Source of the DNA: Nymphaea colorata
Lineage: Eukaryota; Streptophyta; Magnoliopsida; Nymphaeales; Nymphaeaceae
Reading direction: 5' to 3'
Assembly (NCBI RefSeq): GCF_008831285.2
Contig: NC_045143.1
Coordinates: 11,047,503-11,111,502 of the forward strand
Length of the DNA: 64,000 nucleotides
How positions within the stretch are numbered: position 1 is the first letter of the stretch; every line of letters begins with the position of its first letter. The notes beneath the pieces were generated by a model. That model saw only the letters and a list, made by a program, of their open reading frames with translations. It had not been told where the DNA came from and ran no database searches. Of this stretch, positions 36,169 through 48,619 are shown one piece after another. A program made the translations under genes and the position numbers.

Positions 36169-38268
36169 TCAAACAACTTCCTCTAAATTGAACCTCCGAA
36201 GTACGTTTCCAGTTTCTTCCAGAGCACTGCAGTATTACACAGCAATATTTTCAATCAGTAACACATCAAAATGAAGAACTCAAAATCATTGTAAAACACC
36301 AAGAGAGAGAGAAAGAGAGAGATTTTACTACTTTCGTGTACTTGGCTATATTCATACACACCTTCCAGGCCTAAGGATCTTGTACTTTCCCGGATTTGTA
36401 AGGTCCACAACTGTGGACCCAGAACGCCCAACTGGAAGTTGGCCACCATCATAAATGTGTGCACAGAGTGGCCAAAGATCCTCGAAGTCTTTAATGTCAA
36501 CACTGCTAGGCTGCCCACTCAAGTTGGCGCTTGTAAGGGCAATGGCACTTCCAAAACCTTGTGCAACTGCTTGAATAAACGTAGCATCAGGCACACGAAT
36601 TCCTATACTATCCAACCCTGGGTTGAGGGATTCCTCCAGGTTACTCGAATCTCCTGTGTATTGATGGTGATACTCTTAATATTTCTTCCATAAACATGAG
36701 CAAGGTTGGGAGTTTGCTGTATGAAACTGACCTCGCAAAAGCACAACAGTGACAGGGCCAGGTAGAAGAGATTCAAGCAGATCATTTGGCAAGTTCTCTG
36801 TGACTGCAAACCTACAGATATCTGACACTTTTCCAACACAGATAGCTAGAGGACTAGTCAGTTTCCGCCCTTTAATCTCATAGATTCGATTAACAGCATC
36901 CACAGAGCTATAAAACAGCAGATCAACCACATAAATTTTAGTGACACACATAATTAGCACAAATACTTTGTAGACTAAAGCTGCATAAATTAAGGTAGAA
37001 AAACTATGATAACTTGGAAAAGATGGGAATCTTGCATTAATAATGATCATTGGTGCTTCTATTAGCTGTCTTGCCCAGCAGTCCCTCAGCAACATTACTT
37101 GAACAATCACAGTAGCCCACGTGCAATCTAACACCTTTAGCTTACATCCAACTTTGATGGTAGCACTGCTACATCTGTTGTAGGATGTGGCAGTATTGTA
37201 TCCAGAAAAACTCTAATCCAGCTATACTTTTTTCATTCTAAGTACTTTCTGCGACTATAAACTTTCTACTTTTCAAAGTATTATTGGTTTTAACTTTTCT
37301 TCAAGACCAAGATTTTCCTAAAATTATCCTGAAAAAAATATACTTTGGGTTATTGCCTTGTCAAATTTGCCTGTACCACTATATATGATAGGACAAAGAC
37401 ATGCAGGCATCTGGGGATAGTACATGTGAATGTTTTCCAGCCAGAGTAAATGCAAATCAATTCACCCGTCCATTCCTCAAGACTGATTGCTTAAAACACA
37501 AAAACAGAGTTCTGCTGGTTTTGTGCTGTATTGTACCTGTGGAAGTTATACAATGGTATATGGGCAGTGATGTCACATGACTGCTTGGAAGGGTGCCATG
37601 GCCTTGTTGACACATATGGACAAGGTTGTGGGTGCAATAGACAGCTCTTGCACTGATTTGACATAGATAAGTAGCTATTGTCATTTAATTCTTGAATGCT
37701 GCAAATTTAGATAGACATGGAAAAAACAGATACACTGCACATCTTATTCCTCCACCTCCTCCATCAGGTGCTATAGGTGACAATTTGGGCAACATGAGTT
37801 CTAATAAATATTGTAACTTGGAGAATTTTGAAGCACATACTGGTATGTAAACAAAATGATGCTCTATTTAGTTTCTCCTACATTATGCACTTTGATACAG
37901 GTGCACAGAATAAAATAGAGATAACAAGACACTATCCTAGTAACCCATGCCTTGCACAGCAAAAAGTTTAATCCTTACCAGGCATCACAAGCAAGGCCAT
38001 AAAGAGTGTCAGTGGGTACGGCAATAACTTGCCCAGACTTGAGAGCATGAACTGCTTCTTCTACATGCAGTTCATTTGCCGGAAGTACCATACCCATTTT
38101 AGTTGTATCAACATTTGTGACACAATTCTGCATTTTGCCGACAAATCTTTCCCAGCAGGTCCTTCTAGAACCTTGTCTCTGATTTGCTGCGAAAGATAAA
38201 CCACACTCAAGCAAGCCTTGACGAAGCCTGCAACTCAGGGATGGAGTCCTGTAAAATCTCCCTGCCAT
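36169..38268 (-). CDS. Threonylcarbamoyl-AMP synthase, YRDC/Sua5 family, complete
   Basis: Minus-strand coding exons are 38268-37979, 36907-36732, 36653-36362 and 36226-36169 (TGA). All junctions are GT-AG and in phase, giving 271 residues, close to plant YRDC proteins. The enzyme makes L-threonylcarbamoyl-adenylate from threonine, bicarbonate and ATP, the first step of t6A37 formation on ANN-decoding tRNAs. Family landmarks: PTDTLYGLACDA from residue 85, IYEIKGRKLTSPL at 105-117, LLPGPVTVVL near 145, SANLSG at 197-202, GSTVVD at 234-239 and KILRPGS near 250. The Sua5 extra domain is absent, as in YrdC-only proteins. The first 40 residues are rich in Arg/Ser/Cys and poor in acids, so organelle targeting is possible but not proven. 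The ATG at 38268 is the first in the spliced leader. All motifs are intact and the gene looks functional. Confidence 0.95.
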
Positions 38269-38303
38269 AAAAGGAACAAAACTTACATTATGAATAACAA
38301 ATT
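38269..38303 (-). other. 5' UTR part of the first coding exon of the YRDC gene
   Basis: A CTGCAG acceptor (38304-38309) precedes 35 nt of leader before the ATG. It pairs with the donor at 39861. Confidence 0.55.
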
Positions 38304-38648
38304 CTGCAGTTGAAACAACAGGAGGACTTTAAAAGCAAATAAAATGACAAAAGAATTTGGAGCACCTCTTAACAAGAAAAATTGAGGACACATAGGCTGA
38401 AGAAAACGTATCTTTTCTGCAACACTGATAGGAAAAACCATCACAGTATTTATTCTTCACAGTCTCAATCCCTAAAGACAAGTAAAAAAGAAAAAGTAAA
38501 TTGAATCTCTAACATGCATTGCTCTAGCATCAAGCCTGTAACTGCATTAGTTCTTGAACACAACAAGAGTATTTAAAATATTACAACAAATTGTTGACTA
38601 GGTCAAATTATTCCAAACACACGTCTCAACTATAGCCAAACAAGAAAC

Positions 38649-39067
38649 CATTGTCACAAATATCGTTCTAGGGTTTTTAATGGTGAGGTTTTTCTGGGGT
38701 ATTTTTTTAGTAAAGTTGTTTTTCTCGGAAAAATTGCAGCAAAACATTTCTAAACATTAGATAAAAATAAAATAAAAGAGAACCTAATAAGAAGACGTAA
38801 GTAAAACCAGATGAAAGTGATAGAAAGAATGCTTTAATGATCATAAAAATAATGGAATATAATTTAATTTAACACTTTAAGTATAAATTGAATCAACGAC
38901 GAGATTATTGTTAAAAAAAGATAAAAATAAAAAAATTGGGGAAAATCACGATAAATTTATTTGTTGCATTCTTTTAAAATATCACGATTTTCCCATTTTT
39001 TTCGCTTTTCTCTTTTTTTCGATAATATCGCAATATTTTTTAAAATACCATGATATTTGTGACACTG
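38649..39067. mobile_element. Non-autonomous hAT MITE, family A, within the YRDC leader intron
   Basis: An exact 8-bp duplication CAAGAAAC (38641-38648 and 39068-39075) flanks 419 bp. Its ends are CATTGTCACAAATATCG and (inverted) CAGTGTCACAAATATC. The subterminal GGTTTTTAATGGTGAGGTTT then TTCTGGGG matches the other family A copies. It sits inside the inferred 1.56-kb intron in the 5' UTR. Confidence 0.9.
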
Positions 39068-39861
39068 CAAGAAACCAAAAATTGCAACCTCAATCACCTT
39101 TGGTGACATATATCCAAGCTTCGTGCCATTTAAAGCTTTAGCAAGAAATGCTCTCCATATCGCCAGCTGAACCCTATAATGGGATAGTCTTCACTAACCC
39201 AAGGAACCCAACCTTCGTACATGAAAAGAAAATCATCAAATCAGAGCCTTTTTATAGACTTAGATCCTTACACTGAAAGTTGGATACAAATTTTTCAATC
39301 AATACAGTAAACACTTGGCACACATCACCCAAAGCATTTCTTGCCAACAAAATAACCAATAACCTATGACAACTTCAAGCTATCATGAACAGGTCCGTCT
39401 ATCCATTAGAACCAATGGGTTAGGTCAACGTTTCAAGAACACCGAGAAATCTCCAACAAAAATTAAAAAAAAAAAAAACAAAAAATCAGTTGAGGAACTG
39501 ACCATGAATGCCATTTGCTCGTTTGATTATTAAACAGCCAACTTCTTAACTGTTCATTTTGACTTTTCAACTAAACACAAGAATGAACTCAGTACTCATA
39601 TATGAATTTCATTAAAGACTAATTGCACACAGAACGCAGAAGTCCAGAGAATTACCCCAAAAGACATAGATAAACAAATGACTAAAATAAACAGGAAAAG
39701 CCTGATATTACACCATCAAAATTTACATTGAGATCAAAGACAGAACTAAATAAAATGCAGAAAAGAATAAAGCACGAACTCCTGCATCAAAGGGAATCAA
39801 ATTCATGAACACCCAATTGATGAAACTTCAAGGAATGAACTGCAACAAAATAGAGACATAC

Positions 39862-39970
39862 CGTCGATGCGAGTTCCTGCTGTTCAAATCAGCGAGGGAC
39901 CAAAGCTACCTCCACTGGTATTATCAGCAGGGCAAGAAGCAGAGAATGGACGTATAAGGAAGAAGCTTAC
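39862..39970 (-). other. Non-coding first exon (5' UTR) of the YRDC gene
   Basis: Minus-strand CGACG|GTATGT is a strong donor at 39861. The exon upstream has no ATG leading into the protein, so it is untranslated leader. The transcription start is not defined; the upper bound is approximate. Confidence 0.5.
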
Positions 39971-40622
39971 ATGCAAGCAGCGCACGTATGGGAGTTGCCC
40001 TGGCGCACTCTATCCAATTTAAGCCCTTTTGGGCCGGTGGTGCTAAAATCGGTCCCAATCGAACGATTTGTGCCGCATCGTCCCCCTCCTGTTTCGATTC
40101 TTTGACCGATTCAAAATTTATTGAAATCGGCCGATTTGGATCAGAATTGGATAAACAAGGCTAGAATAGCCCGATTCATGGTATATAAGATAATTAGTAC
40201 AAAAAATCCTAGCTCTTTAACTTGTACAACAGTGACAAAAACCCACTTTTTAGTCCAAGAGGATCCAAAAACATAGAAAACAAAACCTTCCGTTCCAATC
40301 CCCAAGACAATCCCAAAAATCCAAAAAAAAAAAGTGTCATTTAAGAAATTCACAATAATCCAAGAAAAACAAGCCAATTAAAATACTTAGAAAAATGAGG
40401 CTGCGAAATACCACCAGCAGACCATGATTTAAAAAAAGAATGAAATGAAAGAAAGAAACTGAAGATGCCAACCAACATGAGTGTAATTCTCTGCCACATA
40501 ATCCCAAGGAATATGTCTTGGAGTTGCATTGTACACCCACCTTCCTGATTCACTAGATTAGTCCATAATCAGTTGATATATATGCTTCCCTTTAAATATA
40601 TTTTTCCTAACTAGTTTTCTCG
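39971..40622. other. Promoter-side spacer of the YRDC gene
   Basis: A CCGATTT/AAATCGG-rich patch at 40040-40150 looks like a transposon end. Overlapping open frames at 40141-40553 have no motif. Confidence 0.35.
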
Positions 40623-40978
40623 CATAGCCACAAATACAGCTTCCAAGTTCTAAACAGAAAGGCTTTTCTCGGGTTTAAAATTGTAAATTGTCTCCTTGAA
40701 AAAACAAATTAACGGAAATTTTAATAGAAGGAACAGAAAGATGACGAAAGTCTCAAAAATTAAATGAAAAGAAAACGTGAAAACGAATATCTGGTAATTA
40801 AAAACTGTAAAAACGTGATAAGAAAATGAAAAAAAAAAGGTGAAAAACTCATCTTTCGCTTTTTTTTTTGTCGTTTTTTGGCATTTTTGAATCCTTGTTT
40901 TTGTTTCGTTTAACCTGTTTTTCACGATTCTCGTGCTTTTTTTTTAAAAAAAATGTGTTTGTTTTTTGTAAGGCTATG
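40623..40978. mobile_element. Non-autonomous hAT MITE, family A
   Basis: 356 bp with left end CATAGCCACAAATACAG and a right end TTTGTAAGGCTATG. Flanks TTTTCTCG (40615-40622) and TTTTCTCA (40979-40986) match at 7 of 8 bases. The shared block AGTTCTAAACAGAAAGGCTT then TTCTCGGG places it in family A. Confidence 0.87.
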
Positions 40979-41778
40979 TTTTCTCATTAATACTAAATAA
41001 CATAAACTAAAATATACAAGAAGATAGAAAAAGGCACCAAAATGTTGAAGAAGGGGGTGAGGAGGGGATGCACGTAATTTAAAAACATAATATGTGGTTT
41101 TGCATAATAAGCTACGGAATTTTGGATAACTGTTTCTTTTCCATAATAAAATTATTACAAAGTTTGTTCCAAATTTGGACCGATTGAGGTTGTAGTAGCG
41201 GAGGATTCAGAAGAGAATCGAACAAATGCACTAGGGTTCGGGTGCGTGCAAGTAGACCATGTGGCGAGGAACGAAACCCCCATAATATACTAGTGCCTGA
41301 TGCAGGAAATGGCTCTCTTGTGAGTGGATCATTGATTCCTCAAAAAAAAAAAGAAAAATCTTAACCTCTACTAGTTATTCCAAATGTGTATAAGAAACGC
41401 TGTACTGATAAATATAATTAATTCCAAAGTCAGAAGAGCGATCGGGTTGCAAAAATAAAGGATTTCTAATACACAATCTCTTGTAATTATACCTAAACAT
41501 GAGTGGATGGAAAAAGAAAGGATGTGTTCATTAGGCGTTTGTCTTCAGGTATATCAGTTTTTACTAGTGTGTGTGTTGGGTGAGGGTACATGGGGGAGGA
41601 AAGTCGAAGCAGCCATAGTTGGCAAATGAACAAAATTTAAAAAATTATTGCTAAAAAGAAAAAAAAATGAGCAATTATAGACTATCACACTCCATGCATC
41701 ATAGTCAATGACTAATAACAATTTGGCACACAAAAGAAAGTTAGTAAATACCTGACCACTTAGGTAAGGGGAAAAAAC
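40979..41778. other. Anonymous spacer
   Basis: No gene, array or element border could be supported. Confidence 0.35.
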
Positions 41779-41990
41779 GAGACCCATTAAAATTAATTAT
41801 TAGAATTTTTTTTTTTTCGTAATCTAACCTCATGGATATGACCTTAAGAGTGATTTAGTGAGAAACATAGATTAAGTTAATCATTTTTATTTTAATTTAT
41901 AGATACATTAGAAGGTTCAAATTTTGTTTTAAGCACTTTTTAACACAAATTTAAGAGGTCTATTTTTTGTTCCTTACCTAAGTGATGTAT
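41779..41990. repeat. Dispersed repeat shared with 20636-20950
   Basis: Shorter copy of the same unclassified repeat, followed at 42015-42048 by (AT)n. The 20.6-kb copy instead has its (AT)n on the other side. Confidence 0.7.
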
Positions 41991-42011
41991 ATTTACCAAT
42001 ATCTCTATCTC

Positions 42012-42014
<3 letters not shown>

Positions 42015-42048
<34 letters not shown>
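42015..42048. repeat. (AT)n microsatellite
   Basis: About 34 bp of alternating AT. Confidence 0.95.
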
Positions 42049-42050
<2 letters not shown>

Positions 42051-43440
42051 TGAACTTGCCAAATCGTTAAATTTTATAAAAACTATTGCTAACAAAAGTC
42101 ACTACAAGTACGTTACTGATCGTTTATAATGCAGCAATGATATCTATGGCAGCATTTGCAACAATTTATCTCGTAACAATAGCTTATCATACTTTTGTGA
42201 TGTTTTAATAATGTATTTATCCAAATGTTTAGCCATCCAGCAACATCTAGCCCGATCTCAATTTTCCAAACGTGTACCACCATACTTAGCACCAACACCC
42301 ATGTGAGTTAGGTGCAGGTCTTCATTATTTACCTAAAATATTTCATAAAATTAAAGTCTTTTTTTACAATGAGATTAAAGTGGGTCTGATTTTCTTTGCA
42401 AACTTCTTGGCCATCCATCTTGCTTATTAGCACCTCCCCAAATCATTTGGTGCCTTACTATAATTAATATATTTATAGTGGTCACTTGCAATTCTCAAAG
42501 TGTTAATGAAAAGTTCTTATGTAATTTAAACTTCATAGCTTCAATCCAACATAACTTATTTGTTTTTTCATCTTTTGAAGGTTGCTGTCATTAACTAAAA
42601 GGAAAGTTACTCTTGTCTATTTTGCGTTTGATTATGGCAATGAGTTAGACCTACAATCTCAAAATGGATCAGAGCCCATTGTGAAACAGTCTGCTCATCG
42701 ATTATAAGGTTGATTAGATGAATTTATGAAATGGATGTATTAAACCCACAATACTGCTTCCATTGACCCCCATAAATAATTAGCCTGAGGAATGGGGAAA
42801 CTAGGACTGCCATGTTAAATGGCATAGTACCCTCCTTTAAGAAGAGTGAGATGCAAATTTTATTCAATTCATAAAATTTAGAGAGAAAACTGACCCGCTA
42901 ATTAAGCAAATCACTTATGGGTAGAGGCAGGTGCAGGCTTGTGTGGAAAATTGCCCACACAGTCCAACAAAAAGTGTCTATTTGCATATTGATATATCGG
43001 GGTAATTTTCTTCATTTACATGTTGGTGCCCCTTCAAAATTTTAAAATTTATTACCAGTGCTCCTTAGCAATTTCTGGCTCTACCCCTAAAATCATTTTT
43101 CTTATGGTTGAACTCTTTCGTTCTCCTGTTTATTGTGCATTACTGTTGTTGTAAGCTGATGGTTTGTCCAAATCCTGGGAGTTGTTGAAGTTCTAACCCT
43201 TGTTCTTAAAGTGCACACCTCAAGCCCAAAGTTTGGCTTCTTTTGTTAAAGGCATATGATTCAAGCCTTGCCTTGAGGTTTTGGAAGGTGATGAAGCATA
43301 TTCCTCACGCTGTAGTAAACCCCAAAAGATTGAATTGAAAAAGGAATAGCTGTAGCATTACGGGAGATGATAAAATAAAAAACGGATATAGTTTTTTTGT
43401 TAGAAAAGAGAACCTGAACCAGCACAGCAAGAGAGCCAAG
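42049..43440. other. Spacer left of the copia element
   Basis: No gene recognised. The last five bases (CCAAG) are the probable left target duplication of the copia element. Confidence 0.35.
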
Positions 43441-43726
43441 TATTGAAATGAGCTCTTCGCCCAACACAGCTATGCAACATTCTATTTCCGTAGTTAAAAG
43501 ATTTTTGTTTGTAGTCCACATACCTTAATTGGCTGTTCATTATTGTTTGTGAGCCAACTGCGCTTTCCTTGTGCAGCACTTGCAATAGATCATGTGTTGC
43601 TGGACTCGTAACAAAATGAGAAAGAACAAAACAACCGTTGTGCTGGTTTCTATCGTGGATGTAGGTCTTAAGGATTGAACTACGTTAATTCTTGTGTTTT
43701 TCCTCTTCTCTTCCAATTTCATAACA
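43441..43726 (+). repeat. Ty1/copia 5' LTR
   Basis: 286 bp from TATTGAAATGAGCTC to ATAACA, homologous along its length to 53852-54102. Shared blocks include AGCTATGCAA, GACT(C/T)GTAACAAAATGAGAA and TTCCAATTTCATAACA or its equivalent. It is followed at once by the primer-binding site. Confidence 0.87.
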
Positions 43727-43738
43727 TAGTATCAGAGC
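43727..43738 (+). other. Copia primer-binding site (tRNA-iMet type)
   Basis: TAGTATCAGAGC directly abuts the LTR. It differs by one base from TGGTATCAGAGC. Confidence 0.87.
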
Positions 43739-45640
43739 TATGGTGTTGCTCATTTCAGTGATCATCCGGCTTCCATTTCCTCAACATCATGATGGGACCA
43801 AACAATGAAACTACAAATCGTGTGGTAGAAAAAATTGTGCTGCAAGAACAGTGAAGCCCTGCAACAAAATAATGTTGGTTCTTCTCAATGGCAGCAATCA
43901 ATGTTGTCAAGTGTGTTGATGCCAAGCGATGCATTGACCCTGTGAAGCATTGCCATGCGTGATAATGCGGAGTGATGCTTACATCACGACTAAAACTTTG
44001 AAATATGTAATGTCCTTAAAGTAATGTAAAAAATGAAAAATCACCACTAAAATAACAAGTATTTAAATAAAAGACAATGTGTAGAAGCAATATGCACAAC
44101 TTTAAACGCAATATTCAAATACTATTTGACTGGATTAATGCAAATAGTCATAATTGGACTTCTAGTTAGTCATCTTGTAATAAACTCCTAAATGGATCAG
44201 CCTAGTTAAACTTCTAGTTAGGCATACAGAAAGTCGATTTCATAATAATAAAAAATATTGTGTCCACTATTACAAGAACTTGGATCAAACCGACCAATTT
44301 TTATCAAAACCAGACTGAATTCTCAAGTGCCAATTTGATGAGTAACGATCTACATGATTCAAAAGCGATCAAAAAACTCTCCTTCAAAAGTTTGGCTTAC
44401 TGATTTGTGCTGCTTTGTTTATGCATCGGTGTTAAATCCGATTTTTTGTTTTCGCAGCAACTTGTTTGCAGCAAACGTTAAACTGATAATGCCACGATCT
44501 TTTTCCTATTTCATGGAAAATCAGATCTGTTACACTTTCAATCTTCATCCAATCCAATACTTTCAATCTCATGACTGACAATTTTCCTACCAATCCAACA
44601 TTTATCAACCTTGATTTCATACCTCATTTGTATTTTGCATGGCTGATCATTGCAGCCTGACCAATCAAAAGAATGAAGTTCAGAAAACAGTAATAGGGAA
44701 GGTTAAATTCAAACCAGTTGGACGGGTAAAGAATTTTGGCAACCTGTTACCGTGTTACGACATTTACATATGTGACTACTTGCATAAAACAAGATGGGTT
44801 CAAATGCTATGAATTTCCACCATTCACTAAGCAATCAGAAAAAAAAGGAGCAAAACTGAATGCAAATTGTGAAGGGTTCAAAGAAAACAAAGCAAATTTC
44901 ATAGACAAAAAAATGTTAAGCTAAATGTGATTGTTCTCAAGATAATATTCTAGCAAGAAAAAACTAATTCACTGAAGGGAGGGGTGGATGTCAGCATTTT
45001 TTTGAATATCTGGTGAGATTATCTGATATTGAGTAGCTTAAGCTGCAATGTGAAGAGAATGCTGCTGCCATAGAGAAAGAGCTGTCACAGCTAGGGAGAG
45101 AGCTGCCGCCACCGAAGATGTTACTGTCACCGCCAGACTGCTCACCAAAGGGAGGGGCGGACGCAGCGTTTTCTGGTGAGAGTTTTTGAAGTTGAGCAGT
45201 TTGAGCTGCAACGAGAAGAGGCAAAAAGGTTTCAATTGATCGAAACCTTTTCCCAATTTTCATTAAAACCACAGTTAAAATGCTTCTAACTTTACTTCAA
45301 CCAAAAAGCGTTAATTTATACAGAAATAAATGCAGCGCCTGATGCATGAGCATCAGATGCTTCGTGCGCACAGGACTGCTGTGCATGCATCAGGCCAATG
45401 AGGCCCACGCATCAGGTCAGCCTGCATCTTACACTAACTTATTGACGTGTTCAAAGGTTTGGTGCGCACTGAGGCGTGTGCATATGCCTCGGCGCTCATG
45501 CATCTAACAACATTGAAAGCAACTATCTAGCATGGTCCAAATCAGTCTTATTGTATTTAGTGGAAGAAACAAGCTTGGCTACATCAATGGACACATTTCC
45601 AAGCAAGCAGAGACAAATTCCTTATACAAAGAACATGCAT
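43739..45640 (+). pseudogene. Copia leader and gag region, largely destroyed
   Basis: A possible gag start (MGPNNETTNRVVEKI) lies at about 43789 but soon meets stops. From about 43905 the sequence is interrupted by non-coding DNA resembling a transposon end (AATGTTGTCAAGTGTG). Two partial copies of a motif (GGGAGGGG...GTTTGAGCTGCAA) lie at 44980-45055 and 45147-45215. No CCHC knuckle was found. Confidence 0.55.
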
Positions 45641-47672
45641 GATGTAATGTATAATTTGCTCTGCATGTCTAAAATCACCAAAGAACTAAATTTTCAGGTT
45701 GTGTTTGCCCATACTAACATTGAAACACAAGATCTTACAACGAAGAAGAAGATTGGTGAAGGCATCTTGGGACAAGGCCCTTATGTGATTCATGTGCGCT
45801 GATCTGCCCTGACTGCCCATACAAGGAGAGATGGCAATTTGTAGCATCAAAGACTTGGGCACCCCTCTTACTGTGCTCAAAATATTTTGCTTCCTAGTTT
45901 AAGTTATGATTCTCATAGTTGTGAGATTTGAAAATATGCTAAGATGACAAGACTCATTTCATGAATCATTACTCTTTTTTATCTCCTTTTGAGTTAGTGC
46001 ATACTGATGTGTGGGGACATGCTCATGTTAATTCTCATTCATTTTTAATTTTTGATATTTTTTACTATTTATTGATTAATATTCTAGAATTGCATGGGTC
46101 TATTTGTTGAAAACCAAAGACGATTTTTTTCGAAGTTTCTAGAATTTGAAACTCATAAAAAAACTCTTCATTTACACAATGGGACTGAGTACAAAAATCA
46201 TTTCTTTGATAAATTTGAAAAAGAAAATGGGATGGAGCATCAATTCACCTGCATAGACAACCCCAACAGAATTGGGTTGCCGAGTGAAAAAACCACTAAC
46301 TTCTTGCACACCTAGAATTTTTTAGAGTGATGCAATATTGAGAGCATGCTACATTATAAACCATACTCCCACAAGGGGGCTTGCCGAAAGGTCACCATTC
46401 GAAGTTCACATGAAAATAAAAATGGATCACTTTAGAGTCTTTGGATGTACAGTTTTGTCAAGAAAAGGAGAGTGACGAGCTTTGTCAAAAACAAGGAGGT
46501 TGACAAGTTTTTAGGATACTCAACTTCAAAGAAGGAATATACGTGTTTTGACATCACCACCAAGCAGACATATATCTCTAGAGAAGTATTTTTTTTTTAT
46601 GAAGACACCCCTTTCTTTCTTCATAATATTCGATAAGGGAAGAATAGTCAAGATCATAATGACAGTGTGACACCAAATATGAGTGAATATGAGGACTTTG
46701 ATGTGTCTATTATCACCCAAAGTCAACAACAAGATCCAACATCCATTTAAACTGCTCATAAGAGTAGAGGTTCTGATCCGACTGGTGTCAACATGAATCT
46801 CAGTGAGTCTCAATCTGAGCAAAATGACAACCCTACAGGTCATACAAGCACCACTTGCTGAGCCCATTGAAACAGTTTTGAGAAGATCCACTTGTATGGT
46901 TCAAACTCGTAGGTACTTGAACATTTTGTCACATATGCTGCTATCACCCATTCTTTGAGCAAAGTTCTAAACTATATTAAGGTTCCAGCTATCACAAGGC
47001 CTTCATAGGTCACTTAAACAACTAGATCCTTCATCCAACCAAAAAGCAAAAAAACAAGAGATCTGAGTCAAAGCTATGCAAGAAGAACTAAACACCCTTC
47101 ACCAAAATCACATTTGGGACCTCACAATCTTTTCTGAAGGCAAGCAAGCTGTAGGGTGTAAGTGGATATTTAAAACTAAATATAATTGTGATGGTTTCAT
47201 TAAGCAACATAAAGCTCTATTAGTCGTGAAAAGGTACACTCAAACCCACGGCCTTGATTATGAGGCTTTTCTCCTATGGCCAAGATGAACACGATTCACA
47301 TCATTTTGTCAACCGCATGCAAATTTGAATGGCCACTATATCAATTGGATGTAAAAAAATGTTTTTTTGCAAGAGGACTTAAAATGAAGAGGTGTACATG
47401 CATCTTCCATCGGCCGGACACACAAAAGAAGGTACTCTTAACTTTGTTTGTAGACTTAAAAAGACTATCTATGGATTAAAGCAATCCCCTAGATCAAGGT
47501 ATCAAAAATTAAACCATGCTTCAGATGCCCAAAACTTTTATATATGTCACTTTGATAATTCAATGTTTGTCAAAAGGCATGAAGAATATATTGTCCTTGT
47601 AGTCAAATATGTAGATGACATAATCGTTACCGGAAATTATTATCAAGGTATACAGCAGATTGATCGCAAGGT
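45641..47672 (+). pseudogene. Ty1/copia pol: pre-integrase, integrase and N-terminal reverse transcriptase
   Basis: In order, with frame breaks: a gag-pre-integrase motif (NLLCMSKITKELN, 45650-45800); the integrase core with LVHTDVWGHAHV near 46000; FLEFETHKKTLHLHNGTEYKNHF (46134-46215), where the usual LHSDNGTEY aspartate is replaced; the C-terminal GYSTSKKEYTCFD...YISREVFF region (46518-46605); and reverse transcriptase from MQEELNTLHQNHIWDL (47076) through GCKWIFKTKYN, YQLDVKKCFF, LKKTIYGLKQSPRSRYQKL and the catalytic YVDDIIVTG box (about 47610-47637). The frame stops at about 47672, where foreign sequence begins. It is dead because of several stops, the altered integrase triad and the truncated RT. 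Confidence 0.9.
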
Positions 47673-47689
47673 TATCGTTCATGAGAGTT

Positions 47690-47960
47690 GCTTCTGAATT
47701 TGAGTGATCTTGGTTTCGATGGTTTGGGTTCTTCCTTCTAGAGACTCGAGGTGACCTAAAACCAGACTTTGGGTAGGGGTTTTTGATGGTATGGTAGTGG
47801 TTACAGGCTTAGCTTGGGTAACTAAGTTGGAGAGATGACTAACCTGAGTTTCTAGTTTGAGAAGGTGGTTTTCGAGGGATAAAAGTTTTACCTGAACACC
47901 TGCAAGCGCAGAGAGGATTTTTTGAATTTCTTCTATCTTGTCAACAAGGGTTTAGGATTT
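47690..47960 (-). pseudogene. Unassigned coiled-coil ORF remnant
   Basis: On the minus strand an open frame of about 90 residues ends in TGA near 47693. It has heptad-like leucines (LVDKIEEIQKILSAL, LLSLENHLLKLETQVSHL), a Thr/Pro linker, then LGHLESLEGRTQTIETKI. A stop precedes it in the same frame. It has no homology I can name; a structural (gag-like) protein of another retroelement is one possibility. It lies in the foreign DNA that interrupts copia RT. Confidence 0.45.
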
Positions 47961-48117
47961 TGGGTTTAGTTTTCCAACATCTGTGCGCAACCTATGGTGG
48001 GTTGTAAGGCTTACCTGATGCCTCTTTGACCTGGGTCTTTAACAAAGATTGTTGGCTTTTGGACACAAAACCACAAACACCGTGATGAAATAGGTGAAAG
48101 GAATAACAGAAATCTTC

Positions 48118-48368
48118 GCTTTCTACGTATCAATACTTGACATACATCTGATAGTGTATCAAATTTTGAAAACTTGGATGATGATAAATATCATTTTTAA
48201 ATTGCCCTTTCTGTGGTTGCAGTGGAGACTGAAAGTGTTAGAATGAGACCAAACAACTTGTATACAAATAGATATCCTTAACTTTTTCTACTACGTACCA
48301 ATGCTTGACATACATATGATAGTGTAACCAAATTTTAAAAACTTGAATAATGACAAATATCATTATTA
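48118..48368. repeat. Direct repeat, two copies about 155 bp apart
   Basis: Blocks at about 48118-48205 and 48272-48368 share TTGACATACAT(C/A)TGATAGTGTA, AAATTTT(G/A)AAAACTTG and GA(T/C)AAATATCATT in the same order. Confidence 0.75.
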
Positions 48369-48619
48369 TAATATTTCTATTGATAATTTAAACATATTAA
48401 ATCTAAGTTTATATAATCTTTAGGCTAAAATTTTTGTGCAAAAGTGTATGCATCTCATGCACTAAACGACTCATATTGATATTTAGAGTCGAATGTCGAC
48501 ATTAAACAAATATTTTTATAAACTTCTCATTAAATATTTTATTCAACTCTACCAATTGAGAATCAATGGCAACAATAAACATATCTTCATAATAATAATG
48601 TCTCATTGTAATAAAATTA

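Noticed and set aside
36439-36693. Plus-strand frame opposite the YRDC exons, and frames at 36255-36518 and 36603-36839
   Set aside because: Shadows of exon 4 of the YRDC gene, or read-through into its introns.
45038-45272. Minus-strand 72-93-codon frames
   Set aside because: They lie in the copia leader region with a duplicated GC-rich motif; no protein similarity recognised.
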